From assembly GCF_900113015.1 (NCBI RefSeq), contig NZ_FONV01000009.1, positions 186,001-250,000 on the forward strand: a stretch of DNA of 64,000 nt, read 5' to 3'. The translations under genes and the position numbers were made by a program. The notes under the pieces were generated by a model that ran no database searches, was not told the origin of the DNA, and saw only the letters and a list, made by a program, of their open reading frames with translations. Numbering within the stretch: position 1 is the stretch's first letter; every line of letters begins with the position of its first letter. Shown here in pieces: positions 17,101-25,680 of this stretch. The DNA is from Actinoplanes philippinensis (GTDB lineage Bacteria; Actinomycetota; Actinomycetes; Mycobacteriales; Micromonosporaceae).

Positions 17101-17685
17101 ATGTCAGTCAGCCTTACCAAGGGCGGGAACGTCTCGCTGACCAAGCAGGCCGGGCCGGGTGGACTCTCCGCGGTGACCGTGGGCCTGGGCTGGGACGTGC
17201 GTACCACCACCGGCACCGACTTCGACCTCGACGCCAGCGCGATCGTCGCCGACCCGAACGGGAAGGTCATCTCCGACCAGCACTTCGTGTTCTTCGGCAA
17301 CCTGGCGACGCCGGACGGGCTGGTCCAGCACACCGGCGACAACCTGACCGGCGCGGGTGACGGTGACGACGAGCAGATCAACCTGCGGCTGTCCGAGCTG
17401 CCGCCCCAGTGCGACAAGGTGGTCTTCAACGTCTCGATCTACGAGGCCGACCAGCGCGGCCAGTCGTTCGGGCAGGTCCGCAACGCGTTCATCCGGGTGA
17501 TCAACCAGGCCGACGGCCGGGAGCTGGCCCGCTACGACCTGTCCGAGGACGCGTCGACCGAGACCGCCATGGTCTTCGGCGAGGTGTACCGCAACGGCCC
17601 GGAGTGGAAGTTCCGGGCGGTCGGGCAGGGCTACGCGTCCGGGCTGCGGGGCATCGCCATGGACTACGGCGTCAACGTGGCGTGA
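17101..17685 (+). CDS. terD: TerD-family stress protein
   Basis: A 194-residue canonical TerD protein (MSVSLTKGGNVSL start, GGAGG ribosome site at 17090-17095). Calcium-binding acidic motifs DFDLDASAIVADPNG and HTGDNLTGAGDGDDEQ are intact, and the C-terminus WKFRAVGQGYASGLRGIA is typical. It follows the previous TerD gene by 19 bp and precedes the TerA-like gene by 6 bp. Of the TerD-family proteins here this is the closest to the well-studied Ca2+-binding type. Confidence 0.95.
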   Translation: MSVSLTKGGNVSLTKQAGPGGLSAVTVGLGWDVRTTTGTDFDLDASAIVADPNGKVISDQHFVFFGNLATPDGLVQHTGDNLTGAGDGDDEQINLRLSELPPQCDKVVFNVSIYEADQRGQSFGQVRNAFIRVINQADGRELARYDLSEDASTETAMVFGEVYRNGPEWKFRAVGQGYASGLRGIAMDYGVNVA

Positions 17686-17691
17686 TCGACG

Positions 17692-18372
17692 ATGCCGATC
17701 GACTACACGAAACGGCCCAAGCCACCGCCGGACCCGGGCCCGGCCGGCGGTGGCGTGACCCTGACGAAGGTCAGCCTCACCAAGGCGGCGCCGACCGTGT
17801 CGCTGACCAAGCAGGGCTCGGCGAGCGGGACGCTGCGGGTCAACCTCAACTGGAACGCCCGGCCGCCGACCGGCGGCGGCATGTTCCGCAAGTCGCAGCC
17901 CGGCATCGACCTGGACCTGGCCTGCCTGTACGAGTACGCCGACGGCCAGAAGGGTGTGGTGCAGGCGCTGGGCGGCGCGTTCCGGGACCGCAACTCGTAC
18001 AGCCGGGATCCGATCTGCCGCCTCGACGGTGACGACCGCTCCGGCTCGGTCAGCCAGGGCGAGAACCTGTATGTCGACCTGACGAGAACCGACGCGATCC
18101 GCCGGATCCTGGTCTTCACCTTCATCTACGAGGGGGTGCCGAACTGGGCGGCCGCGAACGGGGTCGTCACCGTCCACCCGGCGAGCGGCCCGCAGATCGA
18201 GGTGCTGCTCGACGACGCCGACGACCGGGCCTCGATGTGCGCCATCGTGATGATCGAGAACACCGGCTCCGACCTGTCGGTGCGGCGCGAGGTCAGATAC
18301 ATCACGGGCGGACACCGCAAACTCGATGAGACGTACGGGTGGGGAATGCGCTGGGAGGCCGGGAGCAAGTGA
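17692..18372 (+). CDS. TerA/TerD-like stress protein
   Basis: The 226-residue product begins MPIDYTKRPKPPPDPGP, a proline-rich N-terminus that is a hallmark of one actinobacterial TerD subfamily, then has two short VSLTK/VTLTK-type motifs (TLTKVSLTKAAPTVSLTKQG). The body keeps GIDLDLACLYEYADG and an acidic DGDDRSGSVSQGENLYVDL, and ends like TerA (VRREVRYITGGHRKLDETYGWGMRW, partial). It is 6 bp from the preceding TerD gene and 45 bp from the metabolic module, so probably closes the TerD part of the operon. Confidence 0.88.
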   Translation: MPIDYTKRPKPPPDPGPAGGGVTLTKVSLTKAAPTVSLTKQGSASGTLRVNLNWNARPPTGGGMFRKSQPGIDLDLACLYEYADGQKGVVQALGGAFRDRNSYSRDPICRLDGDDRSGSVSQGENLYVDLTRTDAIRRILVFTFIYEGVPNWAAANGVVTVHPASGPQIEVLLDDADDRASMCAIVMIENTGSDLSVRREVRYITGGHRKLDETYGWGMRWEAGSK

Positions 18373-18417
18373 GGCGATCCCACCTCGTACGAGTGGTTCG
18401 CATGAATTAATTGCGGT

Positions 18418-19569
18418 ATGCGGCACTTCGCCCATCTTGCGCCCGCGGTACGCGGGCGGCTGTTCTCACGGGAGCCGGTCCCCTTCGACCGGTCGTCCGG
18501 GACCGAGGTGCTGGCCCTGGCGCTCGGCGCCACCCTCTACATGCCGGGGACCCGGCCGAGGCTCGCCGACGACCTGCGCCGGGCCGCGGCGCGCGGTGCG
18601 GTCAGCGCGGTGCTCTGCCTGGAGGACGCGGTCGACGACGACGAGGTCGCCGCGGCCGAGGAGAACGTCGTCGCGCACCTGCGGGACCTGGCCGCCGACA
18701 CCGCCCCGCTGACCTTCGTCCGGGTGCGCCGGCCCGAGCAGATCACCGCGATCGCCGCGCGGCTCGCCGGCCGGGCGCCCGCGCTGACCGGCTTCGTGCT
18801 GCCGAAGTTCACCGAGCTGACCGGCGCCGCGTACCTGGAGGCGCTCACCGCGGCCCCGGCCGGGCACGGGCCGTGGTACGGCATGCCGGTCCTGGAGTCC
18901 GCCGACGTGATCCACCGCGAGTCGCGGGACGCCGAGCTGCTCGCGGTCCGGCGGCTGGTCGACAAGTACCCGGGCACGGTCCTGGCGGTCCGGGTCGGCG
19001 CCACCGACCTGGCCGCCGCCTACGGCCTGCGCCGCACGCGGGGGCTGACCGTCTACGACGTGCGGGTGGTGGCCGAGGCGATCACCGCGATCGTGAACGT
19101 CTTCGCCCGCGCCGACGGCACCGGCCGGATCGTCACCGGCCCGGTCTGGGAGCACTTCGGCGGCACCGGGCGGCTGTTCAAACCGCAGCTGCGGCAGTCG
19201 CCGTTCGACGTGCTCAACGCCACCGGGCTGCGCCGCGAGCTGATCTCGGCCGACCTGGACGGGCTGCTGCGCGAAGTGCTGCTCGACCAGGCGAACGGGC
19301 TGACCGGCAAGACCGTCATCCACCCCACCCATGTGCCGGTGGTGCACGCGCTGATGGTGGTGTCGGCCGAGGAGTTCGCCGACGCCCGCGACGTCCTCGC
19401 CACCCGCGCCCACGGCGGGGTTCGCGCCTCCGCGTACGGCAACAAGATGAACGAGTCGAAACCGCACCGCGCGTGGGCCGAACGGACCCTGCGCCGCGCC
19501 GAGGTGTTCGGGGTGGCCGCCGAGGGTGTCGGCGCGGTGGACCTGCTCATCGCGGGATCGGCGCCGTGA
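18418..19569 (+). CDS. HpcH/HpaI aldolase / citrate-lyase-like protein of the Ter metabolic module
   Basis: The 383-residue product has the TIM-barrel HpcH/HpaI signatures: ALYMPGTRP-like start region (LGATLYMPGTRPRLADDL), the acidic metal site LCLEDAVDDDE near residue 65, LPKFTELTGAAYLEAL, and GKTVIHPTHVPVV near residue 300. Comparative genomics places such lyases in Ter operons with a phosphoribosyltransferase, a StiP-type protein and a HAD enzyme, proposed to make a nucleoside-like metabolite. The stop overlaps the next start as GTGA. The upstream gap is unusually AT-rich (GAATTAATT at 18402-18411). Reaction and substrate are inferred only. Confidence 0.88.
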   Translation: MRHFAHLAPAVRGRLFSREPVPFDRSSGTEVLALALGATLYMPGTRPRLADDLRRAAARGAVSAVLCLEDAVDDDEVAAAEENVVAHLRDLAADTAPLTFVRVRRPEQITAIAARLAGRAPALTGFVLPKFTELTGAAYLEALTAAPAGHGPWYGMPVLESADVIHRESRDAELLAVRRLVDKYPGTVLAVRVGATDLAAAYGLRRTRGLTVYDVRVVAEAITAIVNVFARADGTGRIVTGPVWEHFGGTGRLFKPQLRQSPFDVLNATGLRRELISADLDGLLREVLLDQANGLTGKTVIHPTHVPVVHALMVVSAEEFADARDVLATRAHGGVRASAYGNKMNESKPHRAWAERTLRRAEVFGVAAEGVGAVDLLIAGSAP

Positions 19570-20762
19570 GGGCGGCCGCCGTCGGCCGGGCCGTGTGGAC
19601 CGGCTCGTGGGTGAGCGAACGGCTCGGCGTCACCGTCGGCGGCGGCGCCGCCACCCGGCTGCTCGCCGGGCTCGCGTTACGCGACAACCCCCGGCGGGCC
19701 CACCTGCTCGTCTCCCCCGTGCTGGGCAAACACGTACCGGCCGATCCGCGGGCGGTGCTGACCGCCGGGCGGCGGCTGGGGCATCAGGTCCGCCGCTGTC
19801 TGCGCCGCCGCGGCGTGCCCGGACGGCCCCTGGTGATCGGCCTCGCGGAGACCGCCACCGCGCTCGGGCACTGTGTCGCCGACGTGCTCGGCGAGGCGGT
19901 CTGCCTGCACTCGACCCGCCGCGACCAGCCCGGCACGGTCCCGGCGGCCGAGTTCACCGAACGGCACTCGCACGCCACCCGCCACCTGCTGGTCCCCCAC
20001 GATCCGGCGCTGCTGTGCGACGGCGCGCCGGTGGTCCTGGTCGACGACGAGATCAGCACCGGCGCGACCGTCGCCGACGCGATCCGCGTCCTGCACCGGC
20101 TGAGCCCGCGCCGCCACTACGTGGTCGCCGCCCTGCTGGACACCGCCGGCCCGGCCCGCTGGCAGGCCCTGTCGGCGGAGCTCGGCGCCGACATCACCCT
20201 GGTGGCGACCGCCCGCGCCCGGGTCACGCTGCCCGCCGGCGTCCTCGACCGCGGGCGCGACCTCGGCGCCCGGCACGGCACACCGCCGCTGACGCCGCCG
20301 GCCGCGCCCGAGGTGACCCACCTGGCGCTGCCGTGGCCGGCCGGCCCGCCGCCCTCGGCCCGGCACGGGTTCCACCCCGCCGACCGGCGCCGCCTGGACG
20401 CCGCGCTGCCCCGGCTGGCCGGCGCGGTGCCGCCCGCCCGGCGACTGCTCGTGCTCGGCGCCGAGGAGCACATGTACGTGCCGCTGCGCCTGGCCGCGGC
20501 GCTGACCGGCGGGGGCGCCCGGGTGTGGTTCGCCAGCACCACCCGGTCCCCGGCGATCACCGTCGACGACCCCGGCTACGCGCTGCGCGACGCCATCCGG
20601 TTTCCGGCCGCCGGGGAGCCCGGCACCCGGTTCGCGTACAACCTGGGCGGGCTCGGCGCCGACGCCGTGCTGCTGATGACGGATCAGCCGGCCGCCCGGG
20701 TGGACGGGCTGGTCCGGGCGCTCGGCGCGGTCAGCCCGCGGGTGTGGGTGGCCGCGTCGTGA
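19566..20762 (+). CDS. Phosphoribosyltransferase-family protein (PRTase-TRSP type) of the Ter module
   Basis: Starts at GTG 19566 inside the GTGA overlap with the lyase gene. The 398-residue product has an N-terminal PRTase domain with the PRPP loop VVLVDDEISTGATVADAI near residue 155, preceded by the GLAETATALGH segment. It is followed by a second domain (about residues 255-398, LLVLGAEEHMYVPLRLAAAL...) matching the TRSP domain that accompanies these enzymes in Ter operons. It probably attaches or removes a ribosyl-5-phosphate group in nucleoside-like metabolite synthesis. The assignment rests on architecture and neighbours. Confidence 0.87.
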   Translation: MRAAAVGRAVWTGSWVSERLGVTVGGGAATRLLAGLALRDNPRRAHLLVSPVLGKHVPADPRAVLTAGRRLGHQVRRCLRRRGVPGRPLVIGLAETATALGHCVADVLGEAVCLHSTRRDQPGTVPAAEFTERHSHATRHLLVPHDPALLCDGAPVVLVDDEISTGATVADAIRVLHRLSPRRHYVVAALLDTAGPARWQALSAELGADITLVATARARVTLPAGVLDRGRDLGARHGTPPLTPPAAPEVTHLALPWPAGPPPSARHGFHPADRRRLDAALPRLAGAVPPARRLLVLGAEEHMYVPLRLAAALTGGGARVWFASTTRSPAITVDDPGYALRDAIRFPAAGEPGTRFAYNLGGLGADAVLLMTDQPAARVDGLVRALGAVSPRVWVAAS

Positions 20763-21871
20763 GCCGCACCGCGCAGCCCCCGGCGCCGTTGCGCGGGCCG
20801 CGGTTCGGCAGCTACCCCGCCGACGAGGTCGGATGGCTGCTCACCGACCTGTCCACGGCCGCGCTGGAGGCCCCCGCCGAGGAACGTGAGGCGGCGATCC
20901 AGGCCGGGACGGCCCACTACGCCGACTCGCTGCCGATCGAGTACCAGCCCGGCGGCGACTACCTGGCCCTGTTCCATCAGGCGCTGCGCGACGGCGCGAC
21001 CCGGCTCGCCCACGACGTCGGGGTGCTCACCGAACTGGTCCGGCACCAGATCACGGCACGCCCGGTGCTGCTGTCGCTGGCCCGCGCCGGAACCCCGATC
21101 GGCGCCCTGATGCGACGGTGGGCGCTCGCCGTGCACGGGGTGGACCTGCCGCACTACGCGGTCAGCATCGTCCGCGGCCGGGGCCTCGACACGGCCGCGC
21201 TGCGCTGGGTGACCCGCCGGCACGACCCGGCCGGCCTGGTCTTCGTCGACGGCTGGACCGGCAAGGGCGCCATCTCCCGGGAACTCGCCGCCGCCCTCGG
21301 TGACGGCGACGTGCCCGCGCGCCTCGCCGTCCTGGCCGACCCGGGTGGCTGCACCGCCCTGTACGGCAGCCGCGACGACTACCTGATCCCGTCGGCCTGC
21401 CTCAACGCCACGGTCTCCGGGCTGGTGTCACGGACCGTGTGCAACCCGTCCCTGCTCGGGCCGGGCGACTTCCACGGCGCGAAGTTCTACGCCGAACTGG
21501 CCGGCGCCGACCTGTCCCGGCTGTTCCTGGACACGGTCAGCGCCCGGTTCGGGGCGGTGTCCGCGGCGGTCGCCGAGGACTGGCCGAAGCTGGCGGCCAC
21601 CGACCGGGCCCCGCGCTGGACCGGCCTGGCCGTGGCCCGCCGGATCGCCGCCGAATACCGGGTCGACGACCTCAACCTGGTCAAACCCGGAATCGGCGAG
21701 ACCACCCGGGTACTGCTGCGGCGGGTGCCGTGGCGGGTGCTGATCGACAGCGCCGCCGGGCCCGAGGTCGACCACGTCCGCCTGCTGGCCACCCAGCGCG
21801 GGGTGCCGGTGGAGACGGTGCACGGCCTGCCGTTCCGCAGTGTCGGCCTGGTGCGGCGCCTGGCCCGATGA
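20759..21871 (+). CDS. StiP-type cysteine protease-like protein of the Ter module
   Basis: The 370-residue product starts at GTG 20759 (GTGA overlap) and ends within the ATGA of the next gene. It matches the StiP family annotated as cysteine protease in Ter operons: GSYPADEVGWLLTDLS near the N-terminus, ITARPVLLSLARAGTPIGALM in the first third, and VFVDGWTGKGAISREL near residue 161. Several of these motifs look more like a PRTase fold (VDGWTGKG) than a classic protease, so the actual chemistry is uncertain. A C-terminal segment (NLVKPGIGETTRVLLRRVP) resembles a PELOTA-type RNA-binding domain. Confidence 0.83.
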   Translation: MSRTAQPPAPLRGPRFGSYPADEVGWLLTDLSTAALEAPAEEREAAIQAGTAHYADSLPIEYQPGGDYLALFHQALRDGATRLAHDVGVLTELVRHQITARPVLLSLARAGTPIGALMRRWALAVHGVDLPHYAVSIVRGRGLDTAALRWVTRRHDPAGLVFVDGWTGKGAISRELAAALGDGDVPARLAVLADPGGCTALYGSRDDYLIPSACLNATVSGLVSRTVCNPSLLGPGDFHGAKFYAELAGADLSRLFLDTVSARFGAVSAAVAEDWPKLAATDRAPRWTGLAVARRIAAEYRVDDLNLVKPGIGETTRVLLRRVPWRVLIDSAAGPEVDHVRLLATQRGVPVETVHGLPFRSVGLVRRLAR

Positions 21872-22704
21872 GCCGCCCGCTGGTCGCCTGCGACCTGGAC
21901 CGCACCCTGATCTACTCGGCCGCCGCCCTCGGGCTGACCGGTCCCGATCACGAGGCCCCGCCCCTGGTGGTCGCCGAGGTCCACGAGGGCCGCCCGATCA
22001 GCTACCTCACCCGGCGGGCGGCCGGCCTGATCGAGGACCTGGCCGGGGCCGCGCCGCTGGTCCCGGTCACCACCCGCACCCTCGGCCAGTACCGGCGGAT
22101 CCGGCTGTCCGACCGCCCGCCCCGGTACGCGGTGGCCGCCAACGGCGGGCACCTGCTCGTCGACGGGCGCCCCGACCCCGGCTGGCACCGGCGGGTGGCC
22201 GGCCGGGTCCGCCGGGAGTGCGCGACGCTGGACACGGTCAGCGGCCACCTGGCCCGCGCCGCGGATCCGGCCTGGCTGCTACGGGCACACGTCGCCGACG
22301 ACCTGTTCTGGTACGCGGTGATCGACCGCCCCCGGCTGCCCGCCGGCCACCTGGCCGAACTGGCCGCCTGGTGCGCCGACCGCGGCTGGACGGTGTCGGT
22401 GCAGGGCCGCAAGCTGTACTGCGTGCCGGGCCCGATCACCAAGTGGGCGGCGGTCGCCGAGATCCGCCGGCGGCTGGACTGCGGGCCGGTCTTCGCCGCC
22501 GGCGACTCCCGCCTCGACGAGGAGCTGCTGTCGAGAGCCGACACCGGGATCCGGCCGGCACACGGCGAGCTGCACGACAGCGGCTGGCGCCCCGACCGGA
22601 TCACGGTCACCACGGCGTCCGGGGTGCTGGCCGGCGAGGAGATCGCCGGGCTGCTCCTCGACCACGTCCGGCAAGCCGCGGGGCTCCTCGGCCACACCCG
22701 ATGA
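21868..22704 (+). CDS. HAD-superfamily hydrolase of the Ter module
   Basis: A 278-residue HAD phosphatase starting at the ATGA overlap 21868. Motif I is VACDLDRTLIYS near residue 6, motif II VPVTTRT near 64, the motif III lysine is in GPITKWAAV near 192, and motif IV is FAAGDSRLDEELL near 209; all catalytic residues appear present. It closes the four-gene overlapping module (lyase, PRTase, StiP, HAD) and is likely the dephosphorylation step for the metabolite that module makes. The substrate is unknown. Confidence 0.9.
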   Translation: MSRPLVACDLDRTLIYSAAALGLTGPDHEAPPLVVAEVHEGRPISYLTRRAAGLIEDLAGAAPLVPVTTRTLGQYRRIRLSDRPPRYAVAANGGHLLVDGRPDPGWHRRVAGRVRRECATLDTVSGHLARAADPAWLLRAHVADDLFWYAVIDRPRLPAGHLAELAAWCADRGWTVSVQGRKLYCVPGPITKWAAVAEIRRRLDCGPVFAAGDSRLDEELLSRADTGIRPAHGELHDSGWRPDRITVTTASGVLAGEEIAGLLLDHVRQAAGLLGHTR

Positions 22705-22839
22705 ACCGCCCGACCCCGCCGCCGGGCTCCTCCCCCACCGCCCGGCGAACCGCCCGACCCTGCCCCGCCACCCGACTCCACCGCCGCCGCCCGACGAACC
22801 ACCGAGGGCCGGCGTCGCGACCGCCGGGCGGCTTGTCGG

Positions 22840-23060
22840 TCACGTCCGGTCGGCCGCCGGGCCGGCGGCGCTGTCGCGGACGACGAGGGTGGTCGCCAGC
22901 TCGATGCCGATCCGGGAGACAGTCTCGCCACGGCCGAGGGCCAGGGCCAGCTCGGTGGCGGCGACCGTCATCTCGGTGAGCGGCTGGCGCACGGTGGTCA
23001 TCGCGGGATCGAGCATCCCGGTTCGGCCACCCGCGACGGCCACCTCCGGAGCGTCGCCCG
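22840..23060 (-). pseudogene. C-terminal remnant of a LacI-family transcriptional regulator
   Basis: Read on the minus strand, codons ending at the stop 22840-22842 give GMLDPAMTTVRQPLTEM and RIGIELATTLVVRDSAAGP. This is the highly conserved end of LacI-family sugar repressors (PPLTTVRQP...ELATxLVVRxS). Nothing upstream encodes the effector domain or the helix-turn-helix: the frame runs straight into the end of the ComB-like gene at 23075. Only about 70 codons survive. It is a gene relic, possibly left by a recombination that brought the ComB-like gene next to it. Confidence 0.75.
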
Positions 23061-23074
23061 ACCCGGGCCGGGGG

Positions 23075-23851
23075 CTACGGCGCCGGGGCCGGGCGGAAGC
23101 TCTCGCCGGACAGCAGCGGCACCACCGTGCTCGCGCCGTGCTCGGCGGCGATCTCCACGTCCTGCCGGTAGCCGCCGGAGACCAGCTCCCGGCCGCCGAC
23201 GCAGTCGAGCAGCGCGGCGCGCACGTCCGGCTCGACGTGCCGGTACGCGGCCGCCGCCGCTGCCGCCTCCGGGGACAGCCCGGTGACACCCTGCTCGATC
23301 AGGCCCTGCAGGAACGCCCCGGCGCCCCACAGATCCTCCACCGCGGGCCGCAGCGAGCCGTCCGGCCAGCGTTCGCCGGAGGCGATCACGGCCACCGCGG
23401 CGCCGTCCGGCAGCCGCCCGGCGGTCCATCGAGCGGCGGCCGACGCGTTGCGCAGCGACACGCCGATCACCGTGGCGCCGGCCTCGGCGAGGCGGCGGGA
23501 GACGGTGGAGCCGTTCGGTGACGGCAGCACCAGGCGGTCCAGGCGCGCGACGGCGCGGATCGTCGCCGGCGACAGGCTGACCGGGCGGCCGGGGCTCACC
23601 TGGGAACGGCCGACGGCCAGGACGGCCCCGCGTTCGGCCGCGAACGTCTCGGCCCGTTCGTCGCGCCAGCGGTACGGGAACACCTCGGCGCCCCGGTCGG
23701 CGGCCACGGTCAGGGCCGTGGTGAAGGACAGCACGTCGACGACGGCGACGATCGCCGCCCCCGGCCCGACGGCGTCCGCGCCCGGCGGGCCCCAGTCACA
23801 GCGCACCCGGTATGTCCCCTGCGTCAGGTAGGCGTCCATGCCGGTGATCAT
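23075..23851 (-). CDS. ComB-like 2-phosphosulfolactate phosphatase family protein
   Basis: The product (254-258 residues; ATG at 23851 or 23839) has the ComB-family features: VVDVLSFTTALTVAADRGAEVFPY near residue 35, LVLPSPNGSTVSRRL near residue 110 and GVTGLSPEAAAAAAAYRH in the C-terminal third. ComB is a magnesium-dependent acid phosphatase first known from coenzyme M synthesis; actinobacteria have no coenzyme M, so the true substrate here is unknown. It stands alone, divergent from the polysaccharide cluster. Neither candidate start has a good ribosome site. Confidence 0.83.
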   Translation of the reverse strand: MITGMDAYLTQGTYRVRCDWGPPGADAVGPGAAIVAVVDVLSFTTALTVAADRGAEVFPYRWRDERAETFAAERGAVLAVGRSQVSPGRPVSLSPATIRAVARLDRLVLPSPNGSTVSRRLAEAGATVIGVSLRNASAAARWTAGRLPDGAAVAVIASGERWPDGSLRPAVEDLWGAGAFLQGLIEQGVTGLSPEAAAAAAAYRHVEPDVRAALLDCVGGRELVSGGYRQDVEIAAEHGASTVVPLLSGESFRPAPAP

Positions 23852-23917
23852 CGCAGGAGGCTCAGCGCGGGGCCGCCCGTGCCGAACAGAGACGGCAGGC
23901 GGATGAAGGAGTCCGGG

Positions 23918-25069
23918 ATGGCGCTGGTCGGCACGGAGCACCACCGGTCCGTTCTGCTGTCCGCTCCCGACATCGGCGAGCTGGAGCAGGAGTACGTGCT
24001 GGCGGCGCTGCGGTCCGGCTGGGTCGCGCCGGCCGGTCCCGACCTGGATCTGTTCGAGGCGGAGATCGCCCGCCGGGCCGGGGTGCCGCACGCGGTCGCC
24101 GTGAACTCCGGCACCGCCGCGCTGCATCTGGCGCTGGAGGGGGTCGGCGCCGGGCCCGGTGACGTGGTGGTCGTTCCCACGCTCACCTTCGCGGCCAGCG
24201 CGAACGCGGTCCGCTACACCGGCGCCACGCCGGTGTTCGCCGACTGTGATCCGGCGACCGGCAACCTCGACCCGGAGCTGCTGTCCGGCCTGCTCGCCAC
24301 GCTCGACGCCGAGGGCGCCCGGGTGCGGGCGGTGCTGACCGTGGACGTCTACGGGTCGTGCGCCGACTACCGGCGGATCCTGCCGCTGTGCGAGCGGCAC
24401 GGCGTCCCGGTGGTCGAGGACGCCGCGGAGTCGCTGGGGGCGGAACACGACGGGCGGCCGGCCGGGTCGTTCGGGCGGGCGGCGGCGTTCTCCTTCAACG
24501 GCAACAAGATCATGACGACGTCGGGTGGCGGCATGCTGGTCACCGCGGACACCGGGCTGGCCGACCGGGCGCGCTATCTGGCCGGGCAGGCGCGGCTGCC
24601 GGCGGAGCACTACGAGCACGCCGAGGTCGGCTACAACTACCGGCTCAGCAACGTGCTGGCCGCGCTGGGCCGGGCGCAGCTGTGCCGCCTGGACGCGATG
24701 ATCGAGCGGCGGCGGGCGGTGCGGGCGGCGTACGCCGGGGTGTTCGCCGCGGTCGACGGGGTGCGCCTGCTCGCCACCGGCGAGCCGGGCAACTGCTGGC
24801 TGACCACTGTCGTCGTGGACCCGCGGCGGACCGGCTGGCGCGCGCGGGACCTGGCCGCCCACCTGCGGGCGCGGGACGTGGAGACCCGCCCGGTCTTCAA
24901 GCCGATGCACCTGCAGCCGCTGCACGCGGGCGCCCGCGCCTTCCTCACCGGCGCCGCCGAGGACCTGTTCACGAACGGGCTGGTGCTGCCGGGCGGTTCG
25001 GTGCTCGGCGACGACCAGATCCGCCGGGTGCTCGACGAGATCAACACCTTTCTGGGGGTACGGCGGTGA
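23918..25069 (+). CDS. DegT/DnrJ/EryC1-family sugar aminotransferase (PglE-like)
   Basis: ATG 23918 follows AAGGAG by 6 bp, so I prefer it to the in-frame start at 23879. The 383-residue PLP enzyme shows AVAVNSGTAALHLAL near residue 55, the cofactor Asp region VPVVEDAAESLGA near 165, and the Schiff-base lysine in FSFNGNKIMTTSGGG near 193. The sequence is closest in style to PglE, which makes UDP-4-amino-4,6-dideoxy-GlcNAc. The adjacent PglC- and PglD-like genes and the 4,6-dehydratase at 31482 support that pathway. Its stop overlaps the next start. Confidence 0.9.
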   Translation: MALVGTEHHRSVLLSAPDIGELEQEYVLAALRSGWVAPAGPDLDLFEAEIARRAGVPHAVAVNSGTAALHLALEGVGAGPGDVVVVPTLTFAASANAVRYTGATPVFADCDPATGNLDPELLSGLLATLDAEGARVRAVLTVDVYGSCADYRRILPLCERHGVPVVEDAAESLGAEHDGRPAGSFGRAAAFSFNGNKIMTTSGGGMLVTADTGLADRARYLAGQARLPAEHYEHAEVGYNYRLSNVLAALGRAQLCRLDAMIERRRAVRAAYAGVFAAVDGVRLLATGEPGNCWLTTVVVDPRRTGWRARDLAAHLRARDVETRPVFKPMHLQPLHAGARAFLTGAAEDLFTNGLVLPGGSVLGDDQIRRVLDEINTFLGVRR

Positions 25070-25680
25070 AAGGTGACCGGGTGCAACGCGTGATCGACGT
25101 GGCCGTCGCCGGGGGCCTGCTGGTGGTGACCGCCCCGGTGATGGCCGGGGTCGCGGTGCTGATCGCCCGCCGGCTGGGCCGGCCGGTGCTGTTCCGCCAG
25201 CAGCGGCCGGGGTGGCACGGGAAGCCGTTCACGCTGGTCAAGTTCCGCACCATGCGCGACGTCGACGAGCAGCGTGGCCTGGTCAGCGACGCGGACCGGA
25301 TGACCGGTCTGGGCCGGGCGCTGCGGGCGGCCAGCCTGGACGAGCTGCCGACGCTGTGGAACGTGCTGCGCGGCGACATGAGCCTGGTCGGGCCGCGCCC
25401 GCTGCTGATGCACTACCTCGACCTCTACACCCCGGAGCAGGCACGGCGTCATCTGGTCCGGCCGGGCGTCACCGGCCTGGCCCAGGTGAGCGGGCGGAAC
25501 CTGCTGAGCTGGGAGGACCGGCTGGCGCTGGACACCTGGTACGTGGATCACCGGTCGCTCGGCCTCAACCTGCGCATCTGTGCCCGGACCGCGCTGGTGC
25601 TGCTGCGGCGGGTGGGCATCGCCGCGCCGGGGTCGGTGACGATGCCGCAGTTCACCGGGTCGGCGGCGGCCGGTGGCTGA
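25066..25680 (+). CDS. Undecaprenyl-phosphate sugar-1-phosphate transferase (PglC-like)
   Basis: The 204-residue product starts at GTG in a GTGA overlap with the aminotransferase. It is a small monotopic phosphoglycosyl transferase: an N-terminal membrane segment (AGGLLVVTAPVMAGVAVLIA), FTLVKFRTMRD near 60, the catalytic Asp-Glu pair in AASLDELPTLWNVLRGDMS near residue 93, and LVGPRPLL. It should transfer a UDP-activated, probably amino-modified, sugar phosphate onto the lipid carrier and so start repeat-unit assembly. The short form without an extra N-terminal membrane domain matches PglC rather than WbaP. Confidence 0.92.
   Translation: MKGDRVQRVIDVAVAGGLLVVTAPVMAGVAVLIARRLGRPVLFRQQRPGWHGKPFTLVKFRTMRDVDEQRGLVSDADRMTGLGRALRAASLDELPTLWNVLRGDMSLVGPRPLLMHYLDLYTPEQARRHLVRPGVTGLAQVSGRNLLSWEDRLALDTWYVDHRSLGLNLRICARTALVLLRRVGIAAPGSVTMPQFTGSAAAGG

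Noticed and set aside
12354..18372. Calling the Ter genes simply a tellurite-resistance island
   Set aside because: TerD/TelA/TerC families are general stress and metal-sensing systems, and the attached metabolic module argues for a wider role; no mobile-element signatures flank it.
22701..22979. Plus-strand frame starting in an ATGA overlap after the HAD gene (MNRPTPPPGSSP...)
   Set aside because: The overlap looks operon-like, but the sequence is Pro/Arg/Gly low complexity with no conserved pattern and runs antisense over the LacI remnant.
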